Shown here in pieces: positions 43,732-53,116 of a stretch of DNA of 64,000 bases. Within the stretch, counting starts at the first letter, position 1. Each line of letters opens with the position of its first letter. The notes beneath the pieces were generated by a model. It ran no database searches. It was given only the letters and a program-made list of their open reading frames with translations, and was not told the DNA's origin. Source of the stretch: an uncultured bacterium (GTDB lineage: Bacteria; Bacteroidota; Bacteroidia; Chitinophagales; Chitinophagaceae); assembly GCA_903920455.1 (NCBI GenBank), contig CAIXLY010000007.1:1-64000 (forward strand). The letters are read 5' to 3'. The translations under genes and the position numbers were made by a program.

Positions 43732-46151
43732 CACCTTTTAAAATTAAAACAGGATTCTTGTCTAAATACCTGTTATATCCGCTTCTTTTTACCGTATTGA
43801 TAAGCCTTATCAGCTCTTCATGCACCGTAGTGAGAAAATTTCCGGAAAACCAACCGTTTCATTTCGAAAATAAGATAAAAATTGATGGCAAAGTTTCAAG
43901 AGAGCAAAAGGTTGATTTTAAAACAAGGCTTTTAGCACAAATTGAGGATAGTGCACAAGTTAAGTCTGCTTCAAGAATCCCTTGGCCTTCCTTTCCATGG
44001 TTCATCCCTGTATCGGTTATCGAAAAACCTTCCGCCTTCAATAGTGAGAAAGTGAACCAGTCATCTTCCAACATGAAGAACTTACTGAAAAGCCTTGGAT
44101 TCAGGAAAGCAGATGTGAAAATTGACACCTTTACCACAACAAAACGAAAACAGAAGCGATTAACAACCGAGTATTTAGTTACAACTGGACCATTGTATAA
44201 AATTGATACCATTGTATATAATTTCAACGACTCAGCCATTCAACAAATAGCAAAAGCCAATGCCCAGACATCTAATGTAAAAAAAGGTATTGGGTTCAGC
44301 TATGCAGTTGTTGATGAAGAAATAAATCGCCTAACCAATATCTTTCAAACCAATGGATACTACAAAATTGACAAAGAAGATATAGTTGCAGAGGTTGATA
44401 CGAACTATACTGAGTTGATAGACGCCACCCTGGATCCATTTGAATATGCAACTGCAATTGCTTTGGGAAAACAAAGAATCATAGACCCAAGAGTTGATTT
44501 ATATTTTAAGTTGCGTGACAAGAGAGACAGCACCCATCTTTCCCAATATAAGTTTGGTCAGGTTATCGTATTCCCCGACCTCAAGGAGTTCGACGACGAA
44601 ACTATTATTGATCTTAATAAAAAAGATTCAGTAGCTGTTGAAATACGGTCTTTTCACAACACATTCAACAGCAATTTTATCCTGAGTAACATCATGCTAA
44701 AACCAGGTGCAATATTTAATAGAAACGACTACAGCAAAACCCTTAACAATTTTAACAAGTTAGGCGCCTGGCAAAATATCAATGTCAATTCGGATGTAGA
44801 CGACATAAAAAAAGAAGTGAATTACCGCCTTAAATTACTCCCCGCTAAAAGACAATTTTTTAGCATCGACCTTGAAGGAAGCAGCATTATCAATACTTCC
44901 CAACTCATTCAAATAGGAAGTGGAAAAGTAGGGGCCGCTACCAACTTCACCCTGAGAAACAGAAATATTGGAAAGCGTGCCATCCAATTGGAGAATAGCC
45001 TAAGAACAGGCGTCGAATTCAACAACTTCAAAAAACTTCTTTCAGGAGAGGTTACACTGACGAATAGGCTGACTTTCCCATGGCTGGTAGCTCCTTTGAA
45101 CAAGACGACCAAGTCGCGTTTTCAACAAGCCAGGACAATCATATCGGCTGATTTCTCATACGTTGACAGATTTAGGTTTTTTCAAATCAATTCATTCAAT
45201 ACTTTTTTGGGATATGAATGGAAACCAAAGCCAAATAGTTCTTGGCTTTTCCGACCAATTAATTTTGAGTACACCCAGTTTAGACCAGATAGTTTATTTC
45301 TTGAGTCAATCAAAGACTTTCCCCTGTTGTTGTATACCTATAACAATGGACTGATTATTGGTATGAATGTCATGTTCAACTACAACCTCACCCCAAACAA
45401 CACAAAACGCATCAGCTTGCTTAAGCTATTTGCAGAAGAGAGTGGCCTGGTTTCTGGGGCCCTGTTTTATAATCAGACCAAGCCGGGTAAGCCACTCAGC
45501 AACCTCTACAGGTATGTGAAAATGGACGCGGAGTTTAAGCAAATCTTTGCTACAAAAAATAATAGTCTACACCTTCGCGCCTATGCTGGAGCTGGACTTG
45601 CCTTGAACTCAGGATCCAGAACTGGGGATGTGACCCTCCCATTTTTCAAGAGTTTTATTGCAGGTGGACCGAACAGCATGAGAGGATGGGCCATCAGAAA
45701 GCTGGGTATTGGATCAAATGTTTTTTACGACACAGTATCTGCAGGCACCTTCAATGACAAATATGCTGACATTCAATTGGAGGCAAATATTGAATACAGG
45801 TTTAACCTCTTTCAGTTTTATGGTTTCTGGATGCGTGGAGCAGTGTTCACAGATATGGGAAACATATGGTTCAGAAACGAGCTTGATGGTACATTAAAGA
45901 ACGCAAATTTAAAATTCAATAAACTCGGCAAAGACCTTGCGATAGCGAGTGGGTTTGGAGCGAGGATTGACTTCAATTATTTTTTGTTGCGATTTGACCT
46001 GGGTTTCCCAATTAAAGATCCACGATACGGACCCAGTAATACAGGAAATTCAACGATTGAAAAGTTCTATTCCCCTAAATCTGGTGGGTGGATGGTTGAT
46101 AAAGTTTGGAACAAGCCAGCATTCCAATTTGCCATTGGATACCCTTTCTGA
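43722..46151 (+). CDS. tamL: Outer-membrane BamA/TamA-family lipoprotein TamL
   Basis: An Omp85-family assembly protein of up to 809 aa. A lipoprotein signal (hydrophobic run then SSSCTVV, Cys at about 34) is followed by POTRA-like domains (about 50-400) and a C-terminal beta barrel (about 420-809) with the Omp85 motif GGPNSMRGWAIRKLG (about 648-662). Bacteroidota replace TamA with this lipidated form; it works with TamB in envelope assembly. There is no ATG start: TTG at 43722 or, giving a tidier signal peptide, TTG at 43758. tamB is not adjacent. The stop abuts that of the convergent YkgJ-type gene. Confidence 0.85.
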   Translation: MLPSPFKIKTGFLSKYLLYPLLFTVLISLISSSCTVVRKFPENQPFHFENKIKIDGKVSREQKVDFKTRLLAQIEDSAQVKSASRIPWPSFPWFIPVSVIEKPSAFNSEKVNQSSSNMKNLLKSLGFRKADVKIDTFTTTKRKQKRLTTEYLVTTGPLYKIDTIVYNFNDSAIQQIAKANAQTSNVKKGIGFSYAVVDEEINRLTNIFQTNGYYKIDKEDIVAEVDTNYTELIDATLDPFEYATAIALGKQRIIDPRVDLYFKLRDKRDSTHLSQYKFGQVIVFPDLKEFDDETIIDLNKKDSVAVEIRSFHNTFNSNFILSNIMLKPGAIFNRNDYSKTLNNFNKLGAWQNINVNSDVDDIKKEVNYRLKLLPAKRQFFSIDLEGSSIINTSQLIQIGSGKVGAATNFTLRNRNIGKRAIQLENSLRTGVEFNNFKKLLSGEVTLTNRLTFPWLVAPLNKTTKSRFQQARTIISADFSYVDRFRFFQINSFNTFLGYEWKPKPNSSWLFRPINFEYTQFRPDSLFLESIKDFPLLLYTYNNGLIIGMNVMFNYNLTPNNTKRISLLKLFAEESGLVSGALFYNQTKPGKPLSNLYRYVKMDAEFKQIFATKNNSLHLRAYAGAGLALNSGSRTGDVTLPFFKSFIAGGPNSMRGWAIRKLGIGSNVFYDTVSAGTFNDKYADIQLEANIEYRFNLFQFYGFWMRGAVFTDMGNIWFRNELDGTLKNANLKFNKLGKDLAIASGFGARIDFNYFLLRFDLGFPIKDPRYGPSNTGNSTIEKFYSPKSGGWMVDKVWNKPAFQFAIGYPF

Positions 46152-46658
46152 TTATTTGGCAGCAGCAAACACGAGTTGCATTTTCTCTACCATTTTATAA
46201 GTAGCTGGACAATACTCTATATTCTGTTTATGGACATGAATATACTGCGTCATCTTCTTTTTAGTTAGATGTGGAAATCCTGCACAGTCTTCCGGCCTTA
46301 TGGTATAGATAGAACACATATTGGATTTGAGATCGAGAAACTGACAAGGATTTTTAGTATTCATCCAATCACCGCCTTTGTCCTGGCACAACCACTTCTC
46401 CTTAAACTCATCAGGAGTCTGCTTGAAATGGCTTGAAATTCTTTCGATGTCAGCAACAGTAAATGTTGGCGTCATTGATCTGCAGCAATTAGAGCAGGTC
46501 AGGCAATCCACTTCTTCCCAGACTTCTTTGTCGATTTTTTCCGCAATACTATCTAGTCTTCTTGGAGGGTTCTTTTCAACCTTTGTAAGAAACATTTTCA
46601 ATCTTCTCTTGTTCTTTTCTACTGTTTTTTTAAACGACCTTAGGTTGATTGGTTCCAT
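46152..46658 (-). CDS. YkgJ-family cysteine cluster protein
   Basis: A 168 aa cytoplasmic protein with the cysteine pattern of the YkgJ (zinc- or iron-chelatase-like) family: CLTCSNCCRS (about 53-62), then a Cys before FLDLKSNMCSIY, and RPEDCAGFP (about 119-127). The cysteines likely bind a metal or iron-sulfur cluster; the reaction is unknown. ATG at 46658 is chosen over TTG five codons upstream. Ends base-to-base with tamL, and is divergent from xerD. Confidence 0.82.
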   Translation of the reverse strand: MEPINLRSFKKTVEKNKRRLKMFLTKVEKNPPRRLDSIAEKIDKEVWEEVDCLTCSNCCRSMTPTFTVADIERISSHFKQTPDEFKEKWLCQDKGGDWMNTKNPCQFLDLKSNMCSIYTIRPEDCAGFPHLTKKKMTQYIHVHKQNIEYCPATYKMVEKMQLVFAAAK

Positions 46659-46752
46659 CGGATTGCTGTACAATTTGAATTATCGGTAATATTGAGTTGC
46701 GAATTTAAAGTAATATAGTAATCATTCACCTATGTGATGAAAATAAAGAACA

Positions 46753-47667
46753 ATGTGGGATATCTATAAAAAAGGATTTTTAATACACCTGCAACTGGAA
46801 AAATCCCTTGCTTCAAATACGATTGAAGCTTATGGGCTGGACCTGACTAAACTAATGCAGTTCATTGCCATTAAAGGCATCAAGGGCGGTCCAGACGCCA
46901 TCAGGTTAAAGGATTTACAAGAATATATCAAGTGGATTGCTGAGCTTGGGATGAATGAGCGATCTCAATCAAGAATCATTTCAGGTATCAAATCGTTCTA
47001 TCGGTATTGCATCCAAGAAGACATCACCAAGCAAGATCCTACAGAACTGCTTTCCGCACCGAAACTAAAGAAATCCCTTCCTGACACCCTAACTTTTGAA
47101 GAGATTGAACAGCTCATTGCAAAAATCGACCTCAGCAAACCTGAAGGAACAAGAAACAAGGCTATGCTTGAAACATTGTATAGCTGTGGCCTTAGGGTAA
47201 GTGAACTCATTTCATTGAGGAGGTCACATCTCTATCTAGACATTGGATTTATACGGGTCATTGGCAAAGGAGATAAAGAAAGGTTGATTCCCATTGGCAA
47301 TGATGCCATCAAGCATGTTCAGATTTATCTTGACACAATCCGGATAAAGGGGATTGAAAAGAAAGGCTGCGAAGACATCCTTTTCCTGAATCGAAGAGGC
47401 AGCATGCTCTCACGCGTGATGGTTTTTTATATCATCAAGGAGCTTGCTGAAAAAGCAAATATTAAAAAAATAATATCCCCACACACCTTTCGGCATTCCT
47501 TTGCAACCCACTTGGTAGAGGGAGGAGCTGACCTGAGGGCTGTACAAGAGATGCTTGGGCATGAAAGCATCACCACAACAGAAATATATACACACCTTGA
47601 TAGAAATTTTCTTCGAGACACGCTAAATAAGTTTCATCCTGGATTTAACAAGCACAAAACAACCTAA
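46753..47667 (+). CDS. xerD: Tyrosine recombinase XerD (or XerC)
   Basis: Resolves chromosome dimers at dif with FtsK. The 304 aa have an N-terminal SAM-like core-binding domain (about 5-90) and a catalytic domain with all active residues: R148 (CGLRVSEL), K172 (GKGDKERLIP), H244 and R247 (HTFRHSFATH), H270 (LGHESITTTEIY) and nucleophile Y279. The length and absence of any mobile-element context point to the housekeeping enzyme, not a phage integrase. No dif site was searched for in full; none is obvious nearby. Confidence 0.92.
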   Translation: MWDIYKKGFLIHLQLEKSLASNTIEAYGLDLTKLMQFIAIKGIKGGPDAIRLKDLQEYIKWIAELGMNERSQSRIISGIKSFYRYCIQEDITKQDPTELLSAPKLKKSLPDTLTFEEIEQLIAKIDLSKPEGTRNKAMLETLYSCGLRVSELISLRRSHLYLDIGFIRVIGKGDKERLIPIGNDAIKHVQIYLDTIRIKGIEKKGCEDILFLNRRGSMLSRVMVFYIIKELAEKANIKKIISPHTFRHSFATHLVEGGADLRAVQEMLGHESITTTEIYTHLDRNFLRDTLNKFHPGFNKHKTT

Positions 47668-47686
47668 TTTTATCAGAAATCAACAG

Positions 47687-48001
47687 ATGAATGCTATACC
47701 CATCCGCCTACTAAGAAAGATTGGCATTGCCGAGGGAATTTCTTTTTTGTTTCTCTTGGCTATTGCCATGCCATTAAAATATGTGTACGGCTTACCCTTA
47801 GCAGTAAAGTATACTGGATGGGCTCATGGCCTTCTTTTCGTTTCCTATATTGGCTTGGCGTACTATGCTAAGGAAGTCTATCAATGGCCATTGAGTAGAT
47901 TCCTGCTGGCCTTTGCTTCCGCTTGGCTTCCACTCGGTACTTTCTTTTTTGACAAAAAGCTGAGCATTGAAGAGAAAAGGATTAAGCAGGGCATGCGCTA
48001 A
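47687..48001 (+). CDS. Small membrane protein, DUF3817
   Basis: A 104 aa inner-membrane protein with three hydrophobic helices (about 12-32, 40-62 and 70-90), the layout of the DUF3817 (YdzA-like) family. IAEGISFLFLL and WAHGLLFVSYIGLAYY are the family-like segments. Function unknown; homologues sometimes fuse to transporters. It is 19 bp after xerD and 34 bp before the next gene, so the three may form an operon without obvious common role. Confidence 0.8.
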   Translation: MNAIPIRLLRKIGIAEGISFLFLLAIAMPLKYVYGLPLAVKYTGWAHGLLFVSYIGLAYYAKEVYQWPLSRFLLAFASAWLPLGTFFFDKKLSIEEKRIKQGMR

Positions 48002-48035
48002 AAATGCTATAATTTCACCACAAATATTAAGCAAT

Positions 48036-48869
48036 ATGAAAAAGATAATTCTAGCCTTACTGTCCGTTGCACTTGTTTTTCAAACAAATGCACAAAGCCT
48101 TAAAACACCCTCTGCTTCTACAACTCAAACCGTAAAACAAGAGTTTGGTCTGGGAAATATCGAACTCTCCTACTCCCGTCCGAATACAAAAGGACGCAAT
48201 ATTTTTGGCGGATTGGTTCCTTATGGATCAATATGGCGCACAGGAGCTAACTATGCTACTACCCTTACCTTTAGCGAAGATGTAATCATTGGCGGCAAGT
48301 CTGTTCCAGCTGGGAAATATGGCCTGTTGACTATTCCTGGAGCTGCTGAATGGACTGTAATCATTTCAAAACAAATTGATGTAACGTCTCCTGCTGCATA
48401 CAAACAAGATATGGATCTGGTGAGGGTAAATGTTCCTGCTGTGACCCTACCATTTTCAATTGAATCATTCATGATTCTTTTTGAACGAGTACAGGCAAAT
48501 AGCCTTGAGCTAATGATTGTTTGGGACAACACTTCAGTTAGTCTGCCTATTACCCAAGAGATAGATGCTAAAGTAATGAGTCAGATAGACGACCTAATGA
48601 CAAAGGACAACAGACCCTATTTCAATGCAGCAGTTTACTACATTGAAAACAATAAGAACCTTGACAAGGCATCAGAGTGGCTAGACAAGGCAATCCTACA
48701 AAATTCTTCTGCCTTCTGGATATGGTATCAAAAAGCCAAATGTCTTTCCATGCTTGGAAAGAAAGCTGAAGCCAAAGTTGCGTCTGTGAAATCTATGGAG
48801 CTTGCCAGGACTGCAAAAAACAACGATTATGTTACTTTGAATGAGAAGCTTCAAGCAAGCCTAAAATAA
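48036..48869 (+). CDS. Exported DUF2911 protein with TPR-like C-terminus
   Basis: A 277 aa secreted protein. The start ATG at 48036 gives a clear signal peptide (1-20, ending TNAQS); an earlier start at 47967 would overlap the previous gene and bury the signal. The DUF2911 domain (about 25-180) contains IELSYSRPNTKGRNIFG and PYGSIWRTGANYAT. The C-terminal part (about 195-277) is helical with a tetratricopeptide look. The family is common in Bacteroidota; its role is unknown. Confidence 0.85.
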   Translation: MKKIILALLSVALVFQTNAQSLKTPSASTTQTVKQEFGLGNIELSYSRPNTKGRNIFGGLVPYGSIWRTGANYATTLTFSEDVIIGGKSVPAGKYGLLTIPGAAEWTVIISKQIDVTSPAAYKQDMDLVRVNVPAVTLPFSIESFMILFERVQANSLELMIVWDNTSVSLPITQEIDAKVMSQIDDLMTKDNRPYFNAAVYYIENNKNLDKASEWLDKAILQNSSAFWIWYQKAKCLSMLGKKAEAKVASVKSMELARTAKNNDYVTLNEKLQASLK

Positions 48870-48889
48870 ATAATCAAGTTTAATCATTA

Positions 48890-48920
48890 CAATACCTTCG
48901 GCGTGCCGGAGGTATTGCTG
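48890..48920. terminator. Hairpin between the DUF2911 and phosphopantetheinyl transferase genes
   Basis: CAATACCTTCGGC pairs with GCCGGAGGTATTG with one mismatch and a two-base loop. Only a weak T-rich tail follows on either side. It likely ends one or both converging genes. Confidence 0.6.
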
Positions 48921-48921
48921 T

Positions 48922-49545
48922 TTATAAGCTCGCCATGATATAGGTTACCCAAAGATTTTCAATCAGCATGTATTCAACGGTGAACGATTGCCCGTCTGCA
49001 TGATTAAAAAGTATTGAGGCAGAACCCTTGTCAGTCTGCTGAAAACTGACAATCCGGATATGATCAGAAAAATCAACTCCCCCCTTCCCCCAACATTTAA
49101 ACACGGCTTCCTTGATGCTCCAAAATAGTGTAGCGTATTTTATTCTTTGCAATGTATCAAGCTCAGACAACAAGGAAATTTCATGTGCATTAAGAAACTT
49201 GTGAACCACCTTCAAGACCCGATCATTAATAATCTCTACATCAAGACCAACAGCGATATCAGCAATGATAGCTGCTGCATAACCCGAAGTATGAGAGATT
49301 GAAAAATATGTGTTTTTAGAAACGAGCATAGGCTTTCCTGCATGATTTAGTACCACCCCATCGAAGGGAAATCCTGATTCGAGTTCATTAAGAACCATCC
49401 TTGATGCCAGCTGTTGCAGCTTTCTTGCCTGATTTGAGGCTTCAGATCGATAAGGAATCTGCTCTTCAAAAAAAAGCACTTCCTCTGCAATCTGCCAAAG
49501 GCCCAAACGACAGCTGGTGTTGTGTTGCACGTGAATTAAAGGCAT
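48922..49545 (-). CDS. 4'-phosphopantetheinyl transferase
   Basis: Attaches the phosphopantetheine arm of CoA to acyl- or peptidyl-carrier proteins. The 207 aa (ATG at 49545, MPLIHVQHNT) show the Sfp/HetI-type motifs FSISHTSGYAAA (about 98-109), the magnesium site VGLDVEII (about 116-123) and WSIKEAVFKCWGKG (about 155-168). A start 40 codons upstream is open but adds a weak extension. Sfp-type size suggests a secondary-metabolite or fatty-acid carrier protein as target; no synthase gene is near. Confidence 0.88.
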   Translation of the reverse strand: MPLIHVQHNTSCRLGLWQIAEEVLFFEEQIPYRSEASNQARKLQQLASRMVLNELESGFPFDGVVLNHAGKPMLVSKNTYFSISHTSGYAAAIIADIAVGLDVEIINDRVLKVVHKFLNAHEISLLSELDTLQRIKYATLFWSIKEAVFKCWGKGGVDFSDHIRIVSFQQTDKGSASILFNHADGQSFTVEYMLIENLWVTYIMASL

Positions 49546-49704
49546 GGCATGAAAATACAGCTTAAAACCAGTTAAAACCCTAAGGAAAGTCGTTTTATCG
49601 GGTGATTGATGAGCTAAAGAAATATCCCTGTTCACACTTTGTTGAAAAAAATTGCCTTCCGCCAAAGAATCAATGACGAAATTTGAAACTGAAAACGAAG
49701 CCGT

Positions 49705-50241
49705 ATGATATTGTCAGACAAAAGAATAATGGAAGAAATTGAGAAAGGAAGCATCAAGATTACCCCTTTTGAGAAGTCTTGTCTAGGAAGTAATTCATAT
49801 GATGTACACCTGGGTAAATGTCTGGCTACCTATAAAGATCATCTGCTTGATGCAAAGCAGCATAACGAAATCAATTATTTCGATATCCCAGATGAAGGTT
49901 TTGTGTTATACCCGAATATTTTCTACCTAGGAGTTACCCAAGAATACACAGAGACCCACGAACATGTTCCTTTTCTAGAAGGAAAATCTTCGACAGGACG
50001 ACTCGGCATTGATATTCATGCTACCGCAGGAAAGGGAGATGTTGGATTTTGTGGCAACTGGACACTTGAGATTTCAGTAAAGCAGCCTGTGAAAATTTAT
50101 CATGGGATGCCGATTGGTCAGTTGATATACTTTCCTGTAGAAGGAGAAATTGAGGTGAAATACAATCAAAAGTCAAATGCCAAATACAGTGGACAACCCA
50201 ACAAGCCCATCGAAAGTATGATGTGGAAGAATCAGTTCTGA
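49705..50241 (+). CDS. dcd: dCTP deaminase
   Basis: Converts dCTP to dUTP for thymidylate synthesis. The 178 aa are the standard length, starting MILSDKRIMEEIEKG. SNSYDVHLG (about 30-38) and the active-site segment GKSSTGRLGIDIHATAGKGD (about 93-112) with its Arg and Glu/Ala signature are present. The last 19 bases overlap a GTG-started gene for a CrtA-like protein. Confidence 0.94.
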   Translation: MILSDKRIMEEIEKGSIKITPFEKSCLGSNSYDVHLGKCLATYKDHLLDAKQHNEINYFDIPDEGFVLYPNIFYLGVTQEYTETHEHVPFLEGKSSTGRLGIDIHATAGKGDVGFCGNWTLEISVKQPVKIYHGMPIGQLIYFPVEGEIEVKYNQKSNAKYSGQPNKPIESMMWKNQF

Positions 50242-50987
50242 TCCAAAGCAATACCATATCATCCAACCAGATCGATCCTCAGGCGCTGATTGCAGTAACG
50301 CGATACAAAACACGTTTTATCCCCTTTGCCTTTCTGTCTATGGCCATGTTCCATATTCCGTTGTTCTTTAACAAGCGGGTTATTTTTTATAAGCTGATGG
50401 GATGTGGTAGGAATGGCAGCTTCGATATACAACCAGACTTTAACCAATGGGCTGTTATGATTTTTTTTAAGCCCGACTCAGCAACTGAACTAGGTCAGGG
50501 TATCAACCAAGCCACTAGGTTACTGGGGAGGCTGATTAATCATTGGTGGAGATTGTTTGGCGTTCAGCGGCATCTCTTTTTGCTGGAGCCTTATGCGGGT
50601 CATGGAACTTGGGACGGAAAGTCTTTCATCGATCCTCCTGCTGGTAAGATTACTGATCCCCCAGGTCGTATTGGTGTGCTTACAAGGGCTAGCATACGTT
50701 TAAGCAGACTGAGACAATTTTGGGGCGCCGTTTCGGGTGCCGCAGAAGGCCTCAGTGAAAGCAAGGGATTTCAGTACTCGGTAGGAATTGGAGAAGTTCC
50801 ATTTATCAAGCAAGCCACCTTCAGCGTTTGGTCGTCTGCTGAAGACATGAAGAACTACGCTTATAAGAAAGTTGAACACCAAGAAGTAATCAGAAGAACC
50901 CGAAAAGAGGATTGGTATACTGAGGAAATGTTCCTTCGCTTTAGCGTACTGGAGGAATCCCAAGAAGGTATATCCCTGGAGCGATAA
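50223..50987 (+). CDS. Spheroidene monooxygenase-like (CrtA family) protein
   Basis: Up to 254 aa, related to CrtA, the haem-dependent carotenoid ketolase/monooxygenase of purple bacteria. Matching segments are FYKLMGCGRNG (about 56-66), TRASIRLSRLRQFW (about 154-167) and IGEVPFIKQATFSVW (about 189-203), then EDWYTEEMFLRFSV. In Bacteroidota such genes may oxidise carotenoids, but their substrate is untested. The likely start is GTG at 50223, inside the dcd end; the family match begins about residue 20, so a later start is possible. No other carotenoid gene is nearby. A short gap leads to the RmlD-like gene. Confidence 0.72.
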   Translation: MEESVLIQSNTISSNQIDPQALIAVTRYKTRFIPFAFLSMAMFHIPLFFNKRVIFYKLMGCGRNGSFDIQPDFNQWAVMIFFKPDSATELGQGINQATRLLGRLINHWWRLFGVQRHLFLLEPYAGHGTWDGKSFIDPPAGKITDPPGRIGVLTRASIRLSRLRQFWGAVSGAAEGLSESKGFQYSVGIGEVPFIKQATFSVWSSAEDMKNYAYKKVEHQEVIRRTRKEDWYTEEMFLRFSVLEESQEGISLER

Positions 50988-51013
50988 ACAGACATTTAAC
51001 AATTAGATCGATT

Positions 51014-51907
51014 ATGAAGATTCTCCTAACAGGAGCTAATGGCATGGTAGGCTCCGCGGTTTCAAAGGTTCTGGCAGGGTCATCGTCACATATCACCTTG
51101 GCTACAGGAAGAGGACCATGCCGACTTCCCCCTTCATCATTATCTAGCCAGCTAACCTATTTGCAGCTTGAACTCACTTCACCTAAAGAAGTACTTCATG
51201 CTGTTCAATCATTCCTTCCTGATATCATCATTCATGCAGCTGCAATAACACAAGTTGATGATTGTGAACTAAATAAAGAGGTCTGCTATAGTGTTAATGT
51301 AGATGGAACGGCACTTTTGATTGCTGCTGCAGAACAAGTTAAGTCGAGGTTTTGCTATCTCTCAACCGACTTTGTTTTTGATGGAGTTTCAGGTCCTTAT
51401 AAAGAAGAAGACCAGGCTACCCCTATTAATTACTATGGGGAAACCAAAAAGATTGCAGAAGACATATTAACTGCAAGTTCTCTTTCTTGGAGCATCGCCA
51501 GAACGGTTTTGTTGTATGGCAAGGCAGACCACATCACCCGGTCTAATTTTATCTATTGGGTAAAAGATAACCTTGAAGCTGGAATAAATATTCGGGTGGT
51601 GAATGACCAACTACGAACCCCTACCTATATTCCTGATTTTGTTGATGGCATTATCAAGATTGCAGAATCAGTAGCCGAGGGTGTTTATCATATTTCTGGA
51701 GAGGAGGCAATGACCCCTTATGACATGGCCATAGCCGTTGCAGAATATCTTCAACTAGATAAAACGTTGATTAATCCCGTTGACGCTGCAACCTTCACAC
51801 AACCCGGAAAAAGGCCTTTAAAAACAGGCTTTAGTATTGAGAAAGCAAAACGAGATCTGGGATATTCCCCTATCAGCTTCAAAGAGTCACTTGCACAGAT
51901 CTTTTAG
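51014..51907 (+). CDS. NAD-dependent sugar-nucleotide reductase, RmlD-like extended SDR
   Basis: A 297 aa short-chain dehydrogenase of the extended type with Rossmann motif LLTGANGMVGSAV (4-16). The conserved D-D pair is in AAITQVDDCELN, the catalytic Tyr-Lys is NYYGETKKIAED (about 138-149), and STDFVFDG (about 117-124) is the RmlD-type motif. It may make a deoxysugar for the cell surface, but no rmlA, B or C gene is adjacent, so the true substrate is open; some homologues act in tRNA or thiamine-like pathways. Stands alone ahead of pfkA. Confidence 0.82.
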   Translation: MKILLTGANGMVGSAVSKVLAGSSSHITLATGRGPCRLPPSSLSSQLTYLQLELTSPKEVLHAVQSFLPDIIIHAAAITQVDDCELNKEVCYSVNVDGTALLIAAAEQVKSRFCYLSTDFVFDGVSGPYKEEDQATPINYYGETKKIAEDILTASSLSWSIARTVLLYGKADHITRSNFIYWVKDNLEAGINIRVVNDQLRTPTYIPDFVDGIIKIAESVAEGVYHISGEEAMTPYDMAIAVAEYLQLDKTLINPVDAATFTQPGKRPLKTGFSIEKAKRDLGYSPISFKESLAQIF

Positions 51908-52072
51908 CCCTGAGTGACCAAAGGGTACTGCGGAAAGCGTAAAGAGCCAGGTAGCCATTTTAGAGGAAATTCACTTAAAAAATGCTAAATTCGCGGAGTT
52001 GAACTACTTAGTTAAGTGATGTGCTGAGGAAATCTTTGCTGGCCTTTTTAAGAAATCACACCAACAAATCAA

Positions 52073-53056
52073 ATGCAGAAAAAAGTAACAAAAATAGGGG
52101 TAATGACTTCAGGAGGAGATGCCCCGGGAATGAATGCCTGTATTAGGGCAGTTGTTAGAACAGGGATTTATCATGAACTCGAGGTTTTTGGAATAACCCG
52201 AGGGTACGCAGGAATGATCGACAACGATATCCATAAAATGGATTCTAGAAGTGTTGCCAACATCATTCAGCGTGGAGGAACAATCCTCAAAACAGCAAGA
52301 TGCCAAGAATTTATGACCCCCGAGGGAAGAACGAAGGCATACCAAAACCTTAAGAAACACGGAATAAACGGCCTTATCATCATTGGTGGTGATGGGTCCT
52401 TCAAGGGGGCTCAGATTTTTTCCAATGAATTTGACATTCCATGCATAGGAATTCCTGGAACCATTGATAAGGACATTGCAGGTACAGATTTTACAATCGG
52501 CTTTGACACAGCTGTAAATACGGCTATTGAAGCCATTGACAAGATCAGGGATACCGCAGATGCCCACGATCGGTTGTTTATTGTTGAAGTAATGGGAAGG
52601 GATGCCGGCTATATCGCACTTCACAGCGGAATTGGTACGGGTGCTGAACACATCCTCATACCTGAAAGAAAAACAGATGTTGAAGAGGTAATCAGGTCCC
52701 TACAGGAAAAGGAAAGGAGAAAGAAGCTGGTAAATATTGTTGTTGTTGCAGAAGGCGATGACTTTGGAGGAGGAACAGACCTTGCCAACCTAATAAAAGA
52801 AAGAATCCCTGCTTTTGATGTAAGGGTCGCGATTCTAGGACATATACAAAGAGGCGGGTCGCCAAGCAACATGGACCGTTTGATTGCAAGCCGTATGGGC
52901 TACTCTGCAGTAGAGTGCTTGCTTGAAGGCAGACATAATGTAATGGTGGGAATTGTAAACAACAAGATGCACTTTACTCCGCTTGATAATGCTGTAAAAG
53001 CCAAACAAAAAATTAGTGAGGAGTGGCTTAAGATCGTAAAGATTTTAGCAAGTTAA
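52073..53056 (+). CDS. pfkA: ATP-dependent 6-phosphofructokinase
   Basis: Commits fructose 6-phosphate to glycolysis. The 327 aa match the short bacterial form: GVMTSGGDAPGMN (8-20), IIIGGDGSFKGA (about 102-113), the catalytic loop IGIPGTIDKDIAGTD (about 125-139), and GGSPSNMDRLIAS near residue 264. GGDGS at the ATP site favours ATP over pyrophosphate. The N-terminal half also carries the allosteric-effector contacts. Pyruvate kinase follows after a terminator-like hairpin, placing two glycolytic control enzymes together. Confidence 0.97.
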   Translation: MQKKVTKIGVMTSGGDAPGMNACIRAVVRTGIYHELEVFGITRGYAGMIDNDIHKMDSRSVANIIQRGGTILKTARCQEFMTPEGRTKAYQNLKKHGINGLIIIGGDGSFKGAQIFSNEFDIPCIGIPGTIDKDIAGTDFTIGFDTAVNTAIEAIDKIRDTADAHDRLFIVEVMGRDAGYIALHSGIGTGAEHILIPERKTDVEEVIRSLQEKERRKKLVNIVVVAEGDDFGGGTDLANLIKERIPAFDVRVAILGHIQRGGSPSNMDRLIASRMGYSAVECLLEGRHNVMVGIVNNKMHFTPLDNAVKAKQKISEEWLKIVKILAS

Positions 53057-53062
53057 TTTCAT

Positions 53063-53093
53063 AAACAGCCTTACCCACGTGCTGTTTTTTTTT
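53063..53093 (+). terminator. Terminator between pfkA and pyk
   Basis: AAACAGC (53063-53069) pairs with GCTGTTT (53081-53087), followed by a long T-run. The stem is short, so read-through into pyk is plausible. Confidence 0.65.
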
Positions 53094-53116
53094 AAAAAAA
53101 ATTTAATACCCGAATT

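Noticed and set aside
46753-47667. Possible mobile-element integrase
   Set aside because: The protein has the length and residues of housekeeping XerC/XerD, and no attachment repeats, tRNA target or cargo genes are adjacent.
52109-52651. 180-codon minus-strand frame inside pfkA
   Set aside because: Antisense shadow; cysteine-rich and unlike any protein; the plus-strand enzyme is complete.
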